A stretch of 64,000 bases of DNA from Polytrichum commune (Eukaryota; Streptophyta; Polytrichopsida; Polytrichales; Polytrichaceae): positions 49,816,440 through 49,880,439 of the forward strand of contig OX485807.1 of NCBI GenBank assembly GCA_950295325.1. Direction: 5' to 3'. Position numbers and translations under genes: made by a program. The notes beneath the pieces are model-generated. The model ran no database searches and was not told the origin of the DNA. It saw nothing but the letters and a program-made list of their open reading frames with translations. Positions within the stretch are counted from its first letter, which is position 1, and each line of letters begins with the position of its first letter. This document shows, piece after piece, positions 1-10,759 of this stretch.

Positions 1-349
1 AAAACTACGAGGAAGATGGTTATGACCTCAATTGTGATATGCAAATCATATCGTATTACTTGAGTGTTTAGTATCCTAAAAGAAGTGGATGCAAAGCTAA
101 ATGCATATGTTGAGGGATTCAAAGAGTACACTAAACATATGATTTAGTGTGGTATTAAAGTTAGTATGGGTCATGTTAATTGGAATGGAATATAATATAG
201 AAATAACATCGATGTGTATTAAACTGATATGTGATTTTTGTTCACCACTTCCATTCCCCGTATGCGTGAACAAGGGGTCTAGGAGTGGCTTAATGACTAT
301 TGTCAATAGATGGATTGTAGTAACATATTAGTTTGAATGGTTATGATGG

Positions 350-791
350 GCGGTTTAGTCAAGCAGGCTTGGTGAGTGTTCTTTTCCTCAAGTTTGCATT
401 TGTTTAATATGATGTGCATTAAGAATTGGATGGCCTCCATGACTTTATAGATGTTATGAGTGCTAATATTTAGGTCTTTGAGGCAGTTGACGGTGTGTGT
501 ATGGATGGTCCCACTAATACTTGCATTTATGATGATTGATGGTAATACTTCCCATTATTGTTGGATTAGGATTGGTTGTAGTATAGCATGTTTATTGAGT
601 TTGCGACATATAGCTTCCGTGGCGAAATGGTCATTGCGATAGGTGAATTCTAATATTTGTATTTTTTGGTGGGGGTTTGGGGAGAAAGGAGGTTCAACAG
701 TGGGTGGTGTGCCAAGGAGCCATAGTTTATCAAGGCGTGGTCTGGTCAAACATTTGCACCATGGGAGAATCATGTGCCTGGGAGTAGCCAT
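350..791 (-). pseudogene. C-terminal restriction-like endonuclease-like (REL) block of the non-LTR relic
   Basis: The - strand reading 791-555 contains a basic RPRLD motif about 29 residues before an acidic strand EFTYRND and a K-x3-KH-like helix. The spacing recalls the (R/K)PD ... (D/E) ... K-x-x-KY layout of the REL endonuclease of R2-like and related LINEs; the Pro of the PD pair is Leu here. After one stop the frame continues as protein-like sequence to about 350. REL is the best explanation I can see. An unrelated C-terminal domain remains possible. Confidence 0.38.
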
Positions 792-1384
792 GACAATATA
801 ATATTATGTGGGGTGCAATCAACAATTTTCTTGGCATTAAACAGACTAAAGCATAATGAGGCAACGTGTTGTGGGGTGGGCTAATAGTGTGTGGGAAAAC
901 GCATGTGCCACTTGCTTATGTTTGTTCGTTCTTAGGTTATTTATGTGTTTATTTTTGCAACATGATAGTAGGTGGAGGCAACTGTCATTTGTTGGGTTAT
1001 GCAGAGGTTACATAACGGGGATATGTCTTCTTTGAGTATGTGTTTTCCCATGATAATTGTTGAGATATCAACCAAATCTGAATAAAATGTCTTGTGTGGT
1101 TTGGGCATCAATTATTCAATGTGCATCCTATAATAGTTTGGACCATTTTGGATGTATGTCGTTGGAGGATAGCCATTTGTTTATGTTGGGTATTGTTTAC
1201 ATTGGGTGTTTGTGGCTTGTGATATGAGGCACTTGTGTATTCTACCACATGTGCTTTTTTAAGTTATGGACCGAGCCATCGTGTTGAGTAAGGTTGGGAG
1301 AATTGCGGTTCAATATGGCATTTGGTGTCCTATATGGTGGAAGGGAATGTGCATGATACGTGATTCTTCCACACCCTTTTTGGC

Positions 1385-1600
1385 TAGTTTGTTGGCTAAC
1401 TTTTTTTATAATTATTTTGTGGGAGGAGTTTTTTATTTCATTCATGATGTGTGCTATTAGGAGTTTTTCGGGATGGTTGTATTGTGAAGGATTTTTAATG
1501 TGGTTTGATAGTACGTATATGTTGTTAAGAGTGTCAGTGAAGATAAATGTGTTTGTGGAGAGTGATTTAATGTGTTCTTTTTGCAATGAGTAGTGCATAT
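1385..1600 (-). pseudogene. RNase H-like domain fragment of the non-LTR relic
   Basis: The - strand reading 1598-1242 contains FIFTDTLNNIYVL, matching the RNase H core strand that carries an active-site aspartate (the 'TDS' block; Asp at residue 22 here). It is followed by an Asn/Pro/His-rich loop, a helix (KLLIAHIMNEIK) and a KIIIKKV strand equivalent to the 'VKWVxxH' strand. The other acidic residues and the terminal His/Asp are not recognisable. An RNase H domain after RT occurs in several LINE clades. Pseudogenic. Confidence 0.45.
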
Positions 1601-3329
1601 AATTATGCTTATAAAATAGTTGGGTATCCAGGTAATTTAGCCACTATGTTGGTTTGTGAAGGGCCATTGAATAATCCGGAGCTTGCAATGTTTTCGTGAC
1701 CATTTTCATCCAGGGGGTTAAAAGAGACATTTGTGTGATACAAGTGGGTTAGTAGGGGTTGTGCTTGTACCTTGATGCAAAGGAGTTTGGTGTTAAGAGT
1801 GTTTTCTTGCGGATGGTGTTTGGTTGGGTATGTTGTACATAGAGAAAGAGTGACTATAGTGTCTACTCTCGAAAGGGGGAAGTAGTTCTATACCTCTATT
1901 CCTTTGTCCAGTGGACATAGGTCTAGGGGTGGAACGAACATACACTTCATTCACGTCGGCCTCCTAACGGAGACCGAAGTTTCTCTTCTTCTTCTTCTTA
2001 CATAGAGAAAGGAGTGTGGTTGGAAGTTTGTGTAAGGAGGAGGTATGTGTAGGGGTTTGGTGTGTTTGAGAAGAGTAGGCTAGAGGTGGGGAATGGTTTT
2101 TTGTTACTATAATATGAGGGGAGGGACGGGGATGTTGCATATTGCACAATGAGAGGTGGGATGGTAATAGGAGGGTAACATTGGTTCGGTGTAGGGGTTT
2201 AGTATGGTTGTTAGACCAATTATTGTGGGCGAAGACAATTATTATATGCGAGTTTTGGGTTTGTTTGGGCGCAATTTGTGCCCGTTTATGACTTTTGGAG
2301 GAGGTCAAGTTTCGTGATGTGAGCGAGGCCTTGTCATGTCCATTGGGTGGTAAAAGTTGGGCCTAATGATCCAAATATTTTTTCTCTTATGTATGGTGAG
2401 TTGTATTGTAAGAAATTTGTAGGGCATGTGAAGGGCTTGGAGAAGCACGAGTGTGTGAGGTGGAAAGTATGGTTGAGTTTATCTAGTATTGCTGGCGGAA
2501 GGGAGTGGTGGCTATGTAAAAAACGGGATGTTGTGGGGTGCGTGTTTGGGTAGGGTGTTAATGTAGTGGTTGATTAGTTGGAGAACTTTAGTGGCGAAGT
2601 CTTGTTTGGGGGGGGGGGGGGGTGGGGCAACATATGTGAAGGGTTGGCAAAATATGTTGAGTATTGTAGCCATAGCCAAGTGACTCTTTCTAGTGGGATA
2701 GCAGTTTGGTAGTTTGCTTTGTTTGGTAGTTTGGGCCTAAGGAAGGTGAATTTGTATGTTTGGTATTGTTGATATGACATCTTTGTCCGGGTTGCATTCA
2801 CGAATTTGTAGTATGAGGTTTGGGATGTGTATACTTGGCAAGATGCACCGTCTATCTATTGTTTGGAGGTTTTGTTGGTTAGTAAGGAATCGAACTTTTA
2901 TGGATTGTTGTTTGGTGTTTTGTGTTAGTTTTGTGATTAGCAGTAGCTTATGGCCGAAGAAAAGATTGTTAGGGTTTAGAAGTTGTGATTGTGGTATCTA
3001 TTTTGTGAATTTGATGTGTGGGTATTCCCATTCCCATTGGCGTTGAAAGTTATGTGTATATTTTGGGCCTCCCCATTTGTCTTTCCTAATTACGATGTGA
3101 AGGTGGAGATGTGTGAGATGGAAACTCGTAGTGGTTGGGAGTTGTGATTGTATCTAGGAATTATGGGGATGTTTGGTGGTTGTATGGAGGGGAGCGGTGG
3201 GAGTGGTGGTTGTTGATTGTTGGGCGGAATGTAGTAGGTCATTGGGGGGAAGACGGCGGTGTTGAGGTCACCTTCAACCTTGAACCCTCATCCTTAGACG
3301 GTGTAACTCGTTGTTGACCAGTTACATGA

Positions 3330-5640
3330 ACATCACTCCTCTTGGAATTAGACTTCACACAAACTTTAAATCCTTGAAGGCAAAAATATGTATGTTAGTA
3401 TTTGAAACTTAGATTTATACTAGTATTCTTTGTGGTAGGGAGGAGTACCTTCTTCAAGGTATATTATGAACTCTTCCAGGTTTCCACCTCTTCCTTCCTT
3501 CATAGCATTTTGAGTATTTTATAAGCTTATGTTCCCCTAAAATATTACTAATAACATCCTATGATTTGAGGGTGAGCTAAGATTACCCATCTTTTAATTA
3601 TCTCTACATGTGATGTGAAGGTTAAGTGATTTCTCACTCACTTTATCATGCTCAGTTATAGGATTGAGTTCCTTTCGAATAATATGACCTAGGGAGCAAA
3701 TTTCTAATTCTATCTCTTGATTTGTTCAAATGATCATCTTGGAATCCACATAAGTTAAACGCTCAAGCATCTCAAGATATTCAATTTAATCTAGTGTTCA
3801 TGGTTATGTGTCCATAGAGTGTTAGAAATCTTGCGTATCTAACATCATTCATTATGCGAATTTTAGTTACAATAAATCCTCAAAGCCCAGGTCAAGAATT
3901 CTTCTTGTCACATACTAAATTTCTTTTATTTAAGAGTTTCTCATAAGTGGTCAAATCTGATTTCAAACGTTAAAACTAAATCTACCAAGTTAGTACAATG
4001 TTACTCATTTGAAGTGAATTTCTAAGTATTTCTAAGTATGAAGGGTTGTGAGATTTAGCATACTTGATGGTTTGGCATGATCTTCCCTTCACCTTAAAAT
4101 GTTTCTTGTATGATTGTTTTTTTCCCCCGTCAACTGGATTCCTCATGGTGTCCTTTGGGTACACCTGATGAATCTTTCTAATCTTACCCAGGGAGTGCAT
4201 TGTTCAAGTACTGTATTTATACACGTGGGTGCACAAAAGGGGTATTATTTAAAACAAGCATGTACAAAATGTACGTACAAGAGACATATTGCTATTAAGC
4301 AAGAAGTAGATATACATGAGGCTATAGAAAAATATATGTAAAGTATGCATTTACGCGTTTACGCGTTCAAGTCAGACCTGGACCAAGAATCATGTGTTTT
4401 TTCATCCACTAAGTAACGACTTTATAACTAAAAATCCATGATTTGATATTATACATATAATAGGGCCATATTTTTGCATTTCCAAACATTTGTACACATG
4501 TTATATACAATTTCTGTATTTTTTTTTGGACCCTTGTGTACGTATGGAGATGTATTTTGAAGCAATGAGATTTGTAAGTATATTGCTTGATTTTAGCAAA
4601 AATAAAATGTATACAGAGGTATTTTAATAAGGGGCATGCACGCACGTGATGCTTGGTTTTAATGAATAGTGCACTCCCTGAGTAATCTTACTTGAGTGTA
4701 ATTCTCATTAAGTCACTTCGAACCTTTGCCTTTGTAATTTTGCCTCAGATTATGAGCTTTGCTTTGTTCAAGTATTTAATTTGGCTAATTACTAAGTTAC
4801 AAGGGCATAGTTTCAAGTATCCAAATTTCTTGGATTTCTTTCATGCCTAAGCAAAATTTCAAGTATCCATATTCCTTGAATTTCTTTATAAGTCTCAAGT
4901 AATTGATTTCTTCAATTTCTTCAAAATATTCCAAGTGTCTCAATTCCCTAAGTCAATCAGTCCGATTGATCAATCTTCACGTGTCTTGAAATTAATTGAT
5001 CCGGTTGATCAATTTTCACAAATTGTCTTCCTTGGAATTCTCAGTGTCTTGTTGATATTTTCTCTTAGGTCACAATCTTAGTTTTTCTTCTCCAAATTGT
5101 CGAGTTAAATTACTCAAAATGTTCTTCTTACTACATACCTTTTGGTATCAAAATACATCTAGTGGTTGGATTCTCATTTAAGGCTCATCCATCCACTAGT
5201 TCATCTAATTGCAAGTTCCTATAAATAAGGGTTCTCAATCCTTATTTACGTGCCTCTTGGGTTCCCGAGCCTTGTGTTACGTTCTCATGGTCTCACTCTC
5301 GTTCATGATGCCTAGTTGTGTTTCCATGGTCTCATGGGCGTTCCCGATGCCTAGCTGCGTTCCCATGTGTTTCCCCATGAGAGGGGAACTACGTCTCTCT
5401 CTCCCCCGAGACCTTCCCAATTTCCTCCTTTGCCAAACTCGCTACTCCTCTCACGTGCTTCTATTGATCTTTACACATGCTGGATGTGTCTACACGTGAT
5501 GGCTTGTAGAAGTGCATTCTTCATTATTATGATTTGGTGTGGTATTTTGTTGGAATTTTTATAAAGCTGAATATGGGGGTGCTTGTATTTGGGGTATTGC
5601 GGCAATATTAAATGTGGCAAGTTTTTGGATGAAATTCTTC
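3330..5640. other. AT-rich non-coding interruption
   Basis: Composition changes abruptly from G/T-rich to AT-rich at about 3330 and back near 5510-5640. Apart from the hAT-like element at 4187-4682 I see no gene. Near 4800-5040 there are degenerate repeats of phrases such as 'caagtatccaaatttcttg', and a paired 'ttgatcaat' phrase near 4967-5015. It may be a decayed insertion (possibly a solo LTR), but I could not define matching ends. Confidence 0.4.
4187..4682. mobile_element. hAT-like nonautonomous element with 8-bp target duplication
   Basis: Terminal inverted repeats are CCCAGGGAGTGCATTGTTCA at the left and, reverse-complemented, CTCAGGGAGTGCACTATTCA at the right (17 of 20 match). The 496-bp unit is flanked by direct repeats TAATCTTA at 4179-4186 and 4683-4690. 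An 8-bp duplication and a CAGGG-type end fit the hAT superfamily. A 9-bp reading (TAATCTTAC, Mutator-like) is possible if the first C is given to the flank. No transposase is encoded. Confidence 0.75.
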
Positions 5641-6390
5641 ATGTAAGAATTTTGGTAGGCATCAAGGGAAATATAGAAGGGGGTTTATACTAGTTATCGT
5701 GAGGAAGCAATTGGGAGAGGGGGAAGGTAGTGTCTATGGAGTGACTGTGATATTGAAATTTCTTTTCAGGATGTAAAAGGCTCTCGTGGTGGGTGAACTG
5801 GAGCAAGTTTGGTATTTAAGTAGGGGGAGATGCTCTACTCCACCGTATTTGTCGATAGTGAATTTTACAAGGCTTTGGTAGATTTGACCAAATAGTCCCG
5901 CGTCATTGAGTGTTTGTGTGAGTTGTTCGATAAGCATGGTGGCATATATAGGGAGGAGAGAGAATGTTTCTATACTAAAAGTTTCCTATGGAAGTTGTGT
6001 GAAGTTGTTGCATGAATCAAGTGGGACATTGCATTTGGTTTTTGTAGCTTTAATGAGGAGTTTGTCCAATTTTTTGACATCTAGGACGAGGAAAGGTCTT
6101 GTGTAGAATGTGTATTCTATGCCCTAGGCAGATGACCGTGTTGAAGATTTGACTTTTTTTAGAGTGAGGTCGGGGAGGTAAGTAGGGCGGTGCTTTGTTT
6201 TTTGAAATTTTTTATGGTAACTAATTTTTGGATGGCCCATTTGAGGGAAGGTATTAGGTGTATGCTTAGGTAGGTGTATGGTTCAATTTGTGAGAGGATG
6301 GGAGTTGTTTGTTTTTGTAGTTGAAATAATGTCCTTTTATGTAGGTGGTGAATGTAAGGGGTTGTAGTTTTGATTTGATGGGGCACCCTG
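5640..6390 (-). pseudogene. Reverse transcriptase C-terminal (thumb/connection) fragment of a non-LTR element
   Basis: The longest open piece (6386-6159) contains a stretch reading YTYLSIHLIPSLKW. It resembles the 'YLG(I/L)xLxxxLxW' block that follows the RT catalytic core in many non-LTR elements. Downstream on the - strand similar sequence continues after stops, including 5937-5734, which reads as an alpha-helical thumb-like segment. The RT catalytic YxDD box is not visible, so only the C-terminal part of RT survives. Broken by several stops and frameshifts, it cannot encode a working enzyme. Confidence 0.45.
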
Positions 6391-6599
6391 TTGATTGGAA
6401 TGGTCTTCGTGAATGGATTGGTATTATCACCTTGTTAACGATATTATAAATTTCAAGTGAGTGGAATTATAAAACATCATCAACACCAATCAGGTAGGTT
6501 CTTCAACATCATTAGGTTCTTTGATAGTGATATTGATATTGTGTATTTGATACCATGCATTGACTTATGCACCAATCAACATTGGTTGTGAGTTGCTTA

Positions 6600-7098
6600 T
6601 GGCCACTTCACACATGACACTGAGAGGCCGTGACCATTACACTTCAAGCACTCTCATTGGTGGAAAAGGTGGAGCTGGTCCAAGTTCGCATCACACTACC
6701 CTTAAGGGACCAACAAAGCATGTGAATGCAAGATGGACGTAAAGTCTACATGGATTCCTATATGGCATTGATTGGATCATGTTTCATGGTCACTTAGATT
6801 ATTTTTTGAAACCACCTCTTGGAGGTAGGTCTAACACAACACCAGGAGATCATGGCACTCCGAACGCTCACAACCGTTGATTTATTCTAGTTTATCATGG
6901 TTGACGATCCACATGAATAGAAATTCATTGAAATAGCATTTGGTTGAAAGCCCGGTCACATGTGACTTCACACTACACTTGAGGGTCCGTGATACCACTA
7001 CATGATTTTGGAGGTGTGTTGGGATGGCCTTTGGACACTTTCTTTTGGGCTCACACAATTTCATGGTCATGGCTATTGGCTTGTGTGTGAAGTGACCT
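6600..7098. mobile_element. PIF/Harbinger-like MITE, family H1, full length (499 bp)
   Basis: The element starts tGGCCACTTCACACA and ends with its inverted form (TGTGTGAAGTGACCt), and is flanked by TTA at 6597-6599 and 7099-7101. A 3-bp TTA/TWA target duplication with a G-rich terminal repeat is characteristic of PIF/Harbinger (Tourist-like) elements. It is colinear, in the opposite orientation, with the copy at 13917-14406; three further partial copies lie in the window. The family never encodes protein. Confidence 0.78.
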
Positions 7099-7281
7099 TT
7101 AGTAGTGTTATCATGTGTGGATTCAACCTTGGATTCTGAGGGCCAGAATTTCACCAGGAACTTGGGTGAGCAAATCACTTCATTCGAATCTTGAGTGAAT
7201 TCGATCATGGACTTAGTGATGGGTGGCCGAACTTTGGTAATACAAATTTGATAGAAGCCGGTAGGTTATTTGGTACATAAC

Positions 7282-7415
7282 ATTATTCAGATCTATAACA
7301 GTGTTTTGTGGGACTGACAGTATTATGCGAAATATTCCCCACATTCAGTCTGAATATGGGAATATTTCATGGAATATTGTCAGTTCCACATAACATTGTT
7401 ATGAATTTGAATAAT
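7282..7415. repeat. 134-bp foldback (imperfect hairpin)
   Basis: Arms of about 58 nt, attattcagatctataaca... and its imperfect complement ending ...tttgaataat, pair across a short loop at about 81% identity. No target duplication was found. It could be a tiny MITE or a precursor-like hairpin for small RNAs. Confidence 0.55.
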
Positions 7416-7429
7416 TTTATGACCATATT

Positions 7430-8560
7430 TTTTTTTTCTTTGTAATATTTTGCATTCACTTCTATATGAGTCCAACATTGTGTATAAGTTGTTGCCAAGT
7501 TATGTTAAGTTGAGGTAGAAGTGTCCACTTCCATTAATGAACCCAATTCCAACATCTACTTTTTTTTTTCTTTCCAAAGTTGATAACTATGTGTTTAATA
7601 TGAACACTAATCATATTATTCTAATGACTAAAAATTAAAGCTCATTGGTTGAAGAAGACTAAATGTCAATGAACAACAATGTCCACTTTGGGGAGGATCT
7701 AGGTGACTAGGACAAGTGAAATGGAGTTTCTTTTCTAAAACTTTCCGTAGAAGTTGGATGTGCTCTTATTCATATGATTTGAGCGTACTCGCTAATCCGA
7801 ATGAAACATTGGATGATTTGGGTAAAGTGAGGGACCCTAATGCTCAAAAGTGTCCGCTATATGCGCTTCAACATTTCCCTAAGTTGGTGTTTTGTAGGAG
7901 ATGACACTTCGAGGGTAAAGCTTTCTAACTTAGGCAAGCAAATCACTTCATTCAATTCCCGGTGAAGTGGGATGGTGGCCGGCCGGACTTTGTGCGGCAA
8001 GGGCAATGAGGGTTTCGCGTTTTGTCTTTGATCCGTAGATCCACCCGGAAAGTGTACTCATCATGTTAAAAGACACGAGCTCAATGATGACACCTAACAA
8101 AGGGAGGAAAGCCCAAGGGCAAAGGGAGCGGATGAAAGGGCCCGAAGGGTGGATGGATGGGGGACGGGTGGATGAGACCGGGAGTAGATAAGTCCCCCCC
8201 ACTCACCATGAGTTGGCCGCCACTAATGGGAAGGAGGTGGCATGACATAGCAATTGGTGGAGGGTTACGATGTTACTAAAGAGCCACTAAAAGAAATGTG
8301 GTGGGGTAAAAGGCAAGAGGTGGCACATTGGGAATGCCTCAAAAGCATATTTGCAATTGGAAAGTTGTGTGGATGGGCACTCATGAGATTTCAAGTGCCT
8401 ATCGTAACTTAACAATCTTATTGGCAATCGGGTCGGGTCGGGTCGGGTCGGCGAGCTTGGGATTTCATTCTCAAGTCATTGCTCCATCCTAACTAGTCTC
8501 CTACTACTACTACTATGGTAGCTAGGTACATTTGTTGGTAGTGGTTTGTAAATAGTGTCG
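7430..8560. other. Intergenic stretch without a gene
   Basis: Short spurious ORFs only. It contains T-rich runs near 7428-7440 and 7560-7571 and a (GGGTC)n tract at 8430-8451. No family signature was seen. Confidence 0.5.
8430..8451 (+). repeat. (GGGTC)4 tract, potential G-quadruplex
   Basis: Four GGG runs separated by 2-nt TC loops, followed by GG, on the + strand. The pattern satisfies a simple intramolecular G4 rule. No nearby gene is supported, so any function is unknown. Confidence 0.6.
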
Positions 8561-8570
8561 TCTTATGAAT

Positions 8571-8960
8571 AGGAAGGCATGTGACCTTATTGTGGGCATC
8601 TCCAACTCCACAAACATTTATGGCCATTGGATCGGCAGATTATCGTAACATTGTTACGCGGGGAGAGAATGTTATGTTCCTTTTGTATGCTCTTAGGTAA
8701 ATGCACTTTGATTCTAGAAAGAAAGAAAAAAAGCATGATGTAGAGGGTTGATTTCATTTATGTATGTAATATGAAGTGGTAGAAGAGAGGGAGTAGGTTT
8801 TACTAGGTTTAGAAAGAGAACAAGTTTAACATGCTAAATAATGTCATGGTCATGAAGATTATTATTTCAAGTTTCAAAATCATAATAGTCATTAGAATTG
8901 GAAGAGTTGAAAGTGAAGGTTTTTTCCCCTCTTGATATAATCACATAGGACCTCCCAACT
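8571..8960. repeat. Dispersed repeat family G (GGTATGTGACC ends), partial copy
   Basis: Begins ggcatgtgaccttattgtgg and continues 'catctccaactccacaaac...ccattggatcgg', then 'tttcaagtttcaaaatcata', in the same order as the copy at 60673-60900. In reverse complement it matches the right end of the copy at 62437-62826. It is a nonautonomous, MITE-like family; no precise ends were defined here. Confidence 0.5.
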
Positions 8961-9279
8961 ATGTGATTTATATTCATTATGCTTACAAACCAATCTCGTT
9001 GTAATAAATATCGGTTCGTGAGTAGTTCCTACTACTTAGAGTAGGTCTATCTCCAAGACTAGATCAATAGAGCTTCTACTAGGCTACTGCTTGTTTATAG
9101 TTACCATATTCATAACCACATTCAACTTTGAGCATGGTACAAAGGGGAATCTCCATAGAATGATGCGGCACACATTGCAAAACAACATTGGGCTCACCCA
9201 AGTTGACGACAAAGCCCAACAAATTTATGCTCATGTATTCAGTCATAGACAACTAGATATGCACACTAATTGTAGTATT

Positions 9280-9308
9280 TATAATAATAATAATAACAAC
9301 AACAACAA
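9280..9308. repeat. (AAT)n/(AAC)n microsatellite
   Basis: Short run of ATA/ATAACA trinucleotides within non-coding DNA. Confidence 0.8.
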
Positions 9309-9979
9309 ATTTATTAATCATATTAATAATTGGGAGATTTGGTGTAGTTCTTGTCCCCACCTCCCTTTCCACCCTCTCTTTGAATAAAGATGCTTTGCTT
9401 GTCGAAAGTGGGTGAGAACATGCCCGACCGTGGCAACAAGATAATGTGTGGTTGTCCGAGAAAAGTTTCACTTTAGTAGCAACCTGTCCTTATTTATTTG
9501 TCATATGATCTATGACAAACACTTACATTTGGACTTTTGTTCCAATTCGGACCATTGATACTGATTGAAGTGGATGATCCATAGCAAAGTACATTAACCC
9601 CCAGTGATTAAAGAAGAAAACTAATGTGATACTTTTGGTTTTGGATCGTTATTGGCTTTGTCATGTGGGAAGAGACCTAAGGGTGGTCTCCGAAATGGGC
9701 CAAAGTTTGGCTTCAAACCCAAATTGGACACATATGGTGTTAATAACTCACTCTTTAAGTGGAGTCCAATTGCAAGTGATTGTTGATGTAAAGTGATCTC
9801 TAAAACAAACCAATGTTTGGTCTTGGTTGGACAACCGACTAGAATTGGTCATGTGTGCAATATAATACTAGGGCAGAGCACTCTTACGACTAGCCACTTG
9901 TTTTGGGTGGATTGTTTGTTAGTTTTCCAAGTGTTCAAAGAGATTCAATGAATCAATGCTTAATGATTGGCCACCAAGG

Positions 9980-10357
9980 ACTACACTAAATATGATATTT
10001 AGTGTCACCAACTCTAATTATCTTGGTCAACGCTAATTGCAAACCTCAGTGTAGTGTCACCAACACTAAATGTTAACCCAACATTATTTGTCATTCCTTG
10101 TAAATTTATTGGGGGATTATAGATTTACAGAGTCATAAATTACTGTCACTTACGAAGGGGTTTTCATCCAAATTTAAATCATCCATGACAATATTTCATC
10201 ACAAGTCGTTGACAAGAGAACGTAGGATTTTGACCAATGGATGAACTCATCTTTCATCCCTAATAATATATGTTCATGTGTTCATAAGAAGTCATCCAAA
10301 AAGTTACCATAGTGACATAAAATACCATATGACACTAAATATCATATTTAGTGTAGT
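9980..10357. mobile_element. MITE candidate with 28-bp perfect, internally palindromic terminal repeats
   Basis: The two ends (9980-10007 and 10330-10357) are perfect inverted copies, each containing CACTAAATATGATATTTAGTG, itself a near-perfect palindrome. The 378-bp unit has no ORF. A further 'cagtgtagtgtcaccaacac' phrase lies inside. CACTA-type ends are suggestive, but I found no clear 3-bp target duplication, so the superfamily is open. Confidence 0.55.
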
Positions 10358-10463
10358 AAGCCCAAAGAATGGGTCCTAAAGAGGAATCAAGAAATTATAC
10401 CCAACCTCGGACCTTTTGCATTAGGGTTACCAGGCCATACTGAAATTGCACATGTCATCAATC

Positions 10464-10589
10464 TTTTCTTCTTTTTTTTGAGACAGAAGGCCAAACGGCC
10501 AACGCCAAAATGAATACCACAAAAGAAAAAACACGCGCCCTCACAGAGGGGAGGCGGGCCCCTCGGACGCGTGAACACCGCCACGTAAA
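10464..10589 (-). mobile_element. SINE-like retroposon, 5'-variant copy with 17-bp target duplication
   Basis: Read on the - strand the insert ends TTGGCCTTCTGTCTC followed by an A-rich tail. It is flanked by identical 17-bp direct repeats tgcacatgtcatcaatc at 10447-10463 and 10590-10606. Variable-length duplications plus an A-tail indicate LINE-mediated retroposition. The 3' tail is shared with the copies at 13426-13615 and 62841-62870; the 5' part differs from the 13 kb copy. The ORFs that overlap it are by-products. Confidence 0.75.
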
Positions 10590-10759
10590 TGCACATGTCA
10601 TCAATCAAATCCATAAAAACTCTTTGCCAATGTTGAAATTGATTGTCTTTCAGTGCTTTTTTCTTTCCTTTTTTTCCTTCGTTTTTAGGGTTTCCAAGAG
10701 AGCCTAAAATGGCGATAACCGTCGGAGCAATGAAGCTATACACGTGTGGATGATGTACC

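Larger units (their letters stand above)
150..6400 (-). mobile_element. Relic of a non-LTR retrotransposon (RT - RNase H - C-terminal endonuclease-like), interrupted
   Basis: Read on the - strand, three separated stretches translate into protein-like, A/C-rich coding sequence with frameshifts and stops. They are an RT connection/thumb-like part near 6390-5640, an RNase H-like part near 1600-1385, and a C-terminal part near 790-350 with the layout of a restriction-like endonuclease (REL). In that order they fit one element reading right to left, with AT-rich DNA (3330-5640, containing a hAT-like insertion) between. The + strand is strongly G/T-rich and C-poor at about 400-3300 and 5510-6400, the mirror of an A/C-rich coding strand, and it drops to ordinary AT-rich DNA in the interruption. 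Assigning all parts to one element is inference. No poly-A tail or target duplication was found. Confidence 0.5.
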
